A DNA stretch of 8,050 nt from an uncultured Gammaproteobacteria bacterium (GTDB lineage Bacteria > Pseudomonadota > Gammaproteobacteria > Pseudomonadales > UBA5518), in NCBI GenBank assembly GCA_903921135.1, contig CAIXOY010000115.1, positions 1-8,050 on the forward strand, in the 5' to 3' direction. The notes under the pieces are model-generated. The model was not told where the DNA came from. It was given only the letters and a program-made list of their open reading frames with translations, and did no database searches. Below, piece after piece: positions 7,758 to 8,050 of the stretch. Position 1 is the first letter of the stretch. Each line of letters opens with the position of its first letter. Both the position numbers and the translations under genes were made by a program.

Positions 7758-8050
7758 ATGATCCGCATGTACTTCAACACGCAGGTGCGTTTCGGCGCCG
7801 GCGTGATCGACACCCTTCCCAAGGAACTGAAACTCCTCGGCATCAGCCGCCCGCTGCTGGTGACGGATCCGGGTCTGGTCGCCGCAGGCCTCGCCGCGCG
7901 CGTGCGGGCGCTGTTGCCGGAAGGCGCGCCCGTGTTCAGCGATCTGCCCGCAAACCCCGCCACGGCGCACGTCGAGGCCGCGGTGGTCTGTTACCGCGAG
8001 GCGGGCTGCGATGGCATCGTGGCGCTCGGCGGCGGCTCGGCCATCGATCT
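7758..8050 (+). CDS. Iron-containing alcohol dehydrogenase, N-terminal part (cut by window edge)
   Basis: Ninety-seven codons are visible before the window ends; the family is usually about 380-400 residues. The N-terminus has the typical RFGAGVIDTLPKEL (11-24) opening, then a strand PLLVTDPGL (32-40), the ANPATAHVEAAV segment (65-76) and the NAD(P)-binding GGGSAID (91-97). This places it in the group III (Fe-ADH/dehydroquinate-synthase-like) fold. The metal-binding histidines and aspartate lie beyond the edge, so activity and metal cannot be judged. Members oxidise alcohols, lactaldehyde or butanol-type substrates, or reduce maleylacetate, so the exact role is open. The ATG at 7758 has an AGGAAA (7745-7750) upstream and begins 17 nt after the LLM stop, which supports one transcript with the two genes before it. 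Confidence 0.93.
   Translation, partial: MIRMYFNTQVRFGAGVIDTLPKELKLLGISRPLLVTDPGLVAAGLAARVRALLPEGAPVFSDLPANPATAHVEAAVVCYREAGCDGIVALGGGSAID

Overview
The window is strongly GC-rich, densely coding bacterial DNA. Third codon positions are dominated by G and C, and most ribosome binding sites are AGGAG-like. Gene content (two SDR oxidoreductases, a luciferase-like flavin/F420 oxidoreductase, an iron-type alcohol dehydrogenase, a DHDPR-like dehydrogenase, a PhzF isomerase-like protein and an MFS permease) points to a metabolically versatile environmental proteobacterium. The REP-like repeats at the left edge, with GTAG/GTGG heads and a GCGGGC-GCCCGC hairpin, are of a style common in Gammaproteobacteria such as Pseudomonas, Stenotrophomonas and Xanthomonas relatives. 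The assignment to Gammaproteobacteria is inference. No plasmid, phage, IS, CRISPR, tRNA or rRNA signature is visible.

Layout. Positions 1-130 hold a short array of three REP-like palindromes. Next comes a six-gene block, all on the minus strand and read from right to left: a 3-alpha-hydroxysteroid dehydrogenase/carbonyl-reductase-like SDR (5146-5910), an HDOD-domain protein (4225-5091), a metallo-beta-lactamase-fold hydrolase (3341-4228), an MFS transporter (2102-3340), a PhzF-family protein (1209-2075) and a DHDPR-like NAD(P)-dependent dehydrogenase (131-1183). Gaps inside the block are 54 nt, a 4-nt overlap, 0, 26 and 25 nt, so most or all of it is probably one operon. A 168-nt divergent intergenic region (5911-6078) separates it from a plus-strand block: a second SDR (6079-6834), an LLM-family oxidoreductase (6883-7740) and the 5' part of an iron-containing alcohol dehydrogenase (7758 to the window edge), with gaps of 48 and 17 nt.

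How the genes may work together. The two SDRs, the LLM oxidoreductase, the Fe-ADH and the DHDPR-like enzyme are all redox enzymes of the kind found in gene clusters for degrading steroids, terpenoids or aromatic compounds. No ring-cleavage, CoA-ligase or beta-oxidation gene lies in the window, so the substrate cannot be named. The HDOD and MBL genes, joined by an ATGA overlap, look like a small signalling or nucleotide-hydrolysis pair embedded in the metabolic operon. I see no clearly new system. The most unusual points are that coupled HDOD-MBL pair, the REP array, an altered NNAG motif in the second SDR, and a palindrome in the divergent promoter region.
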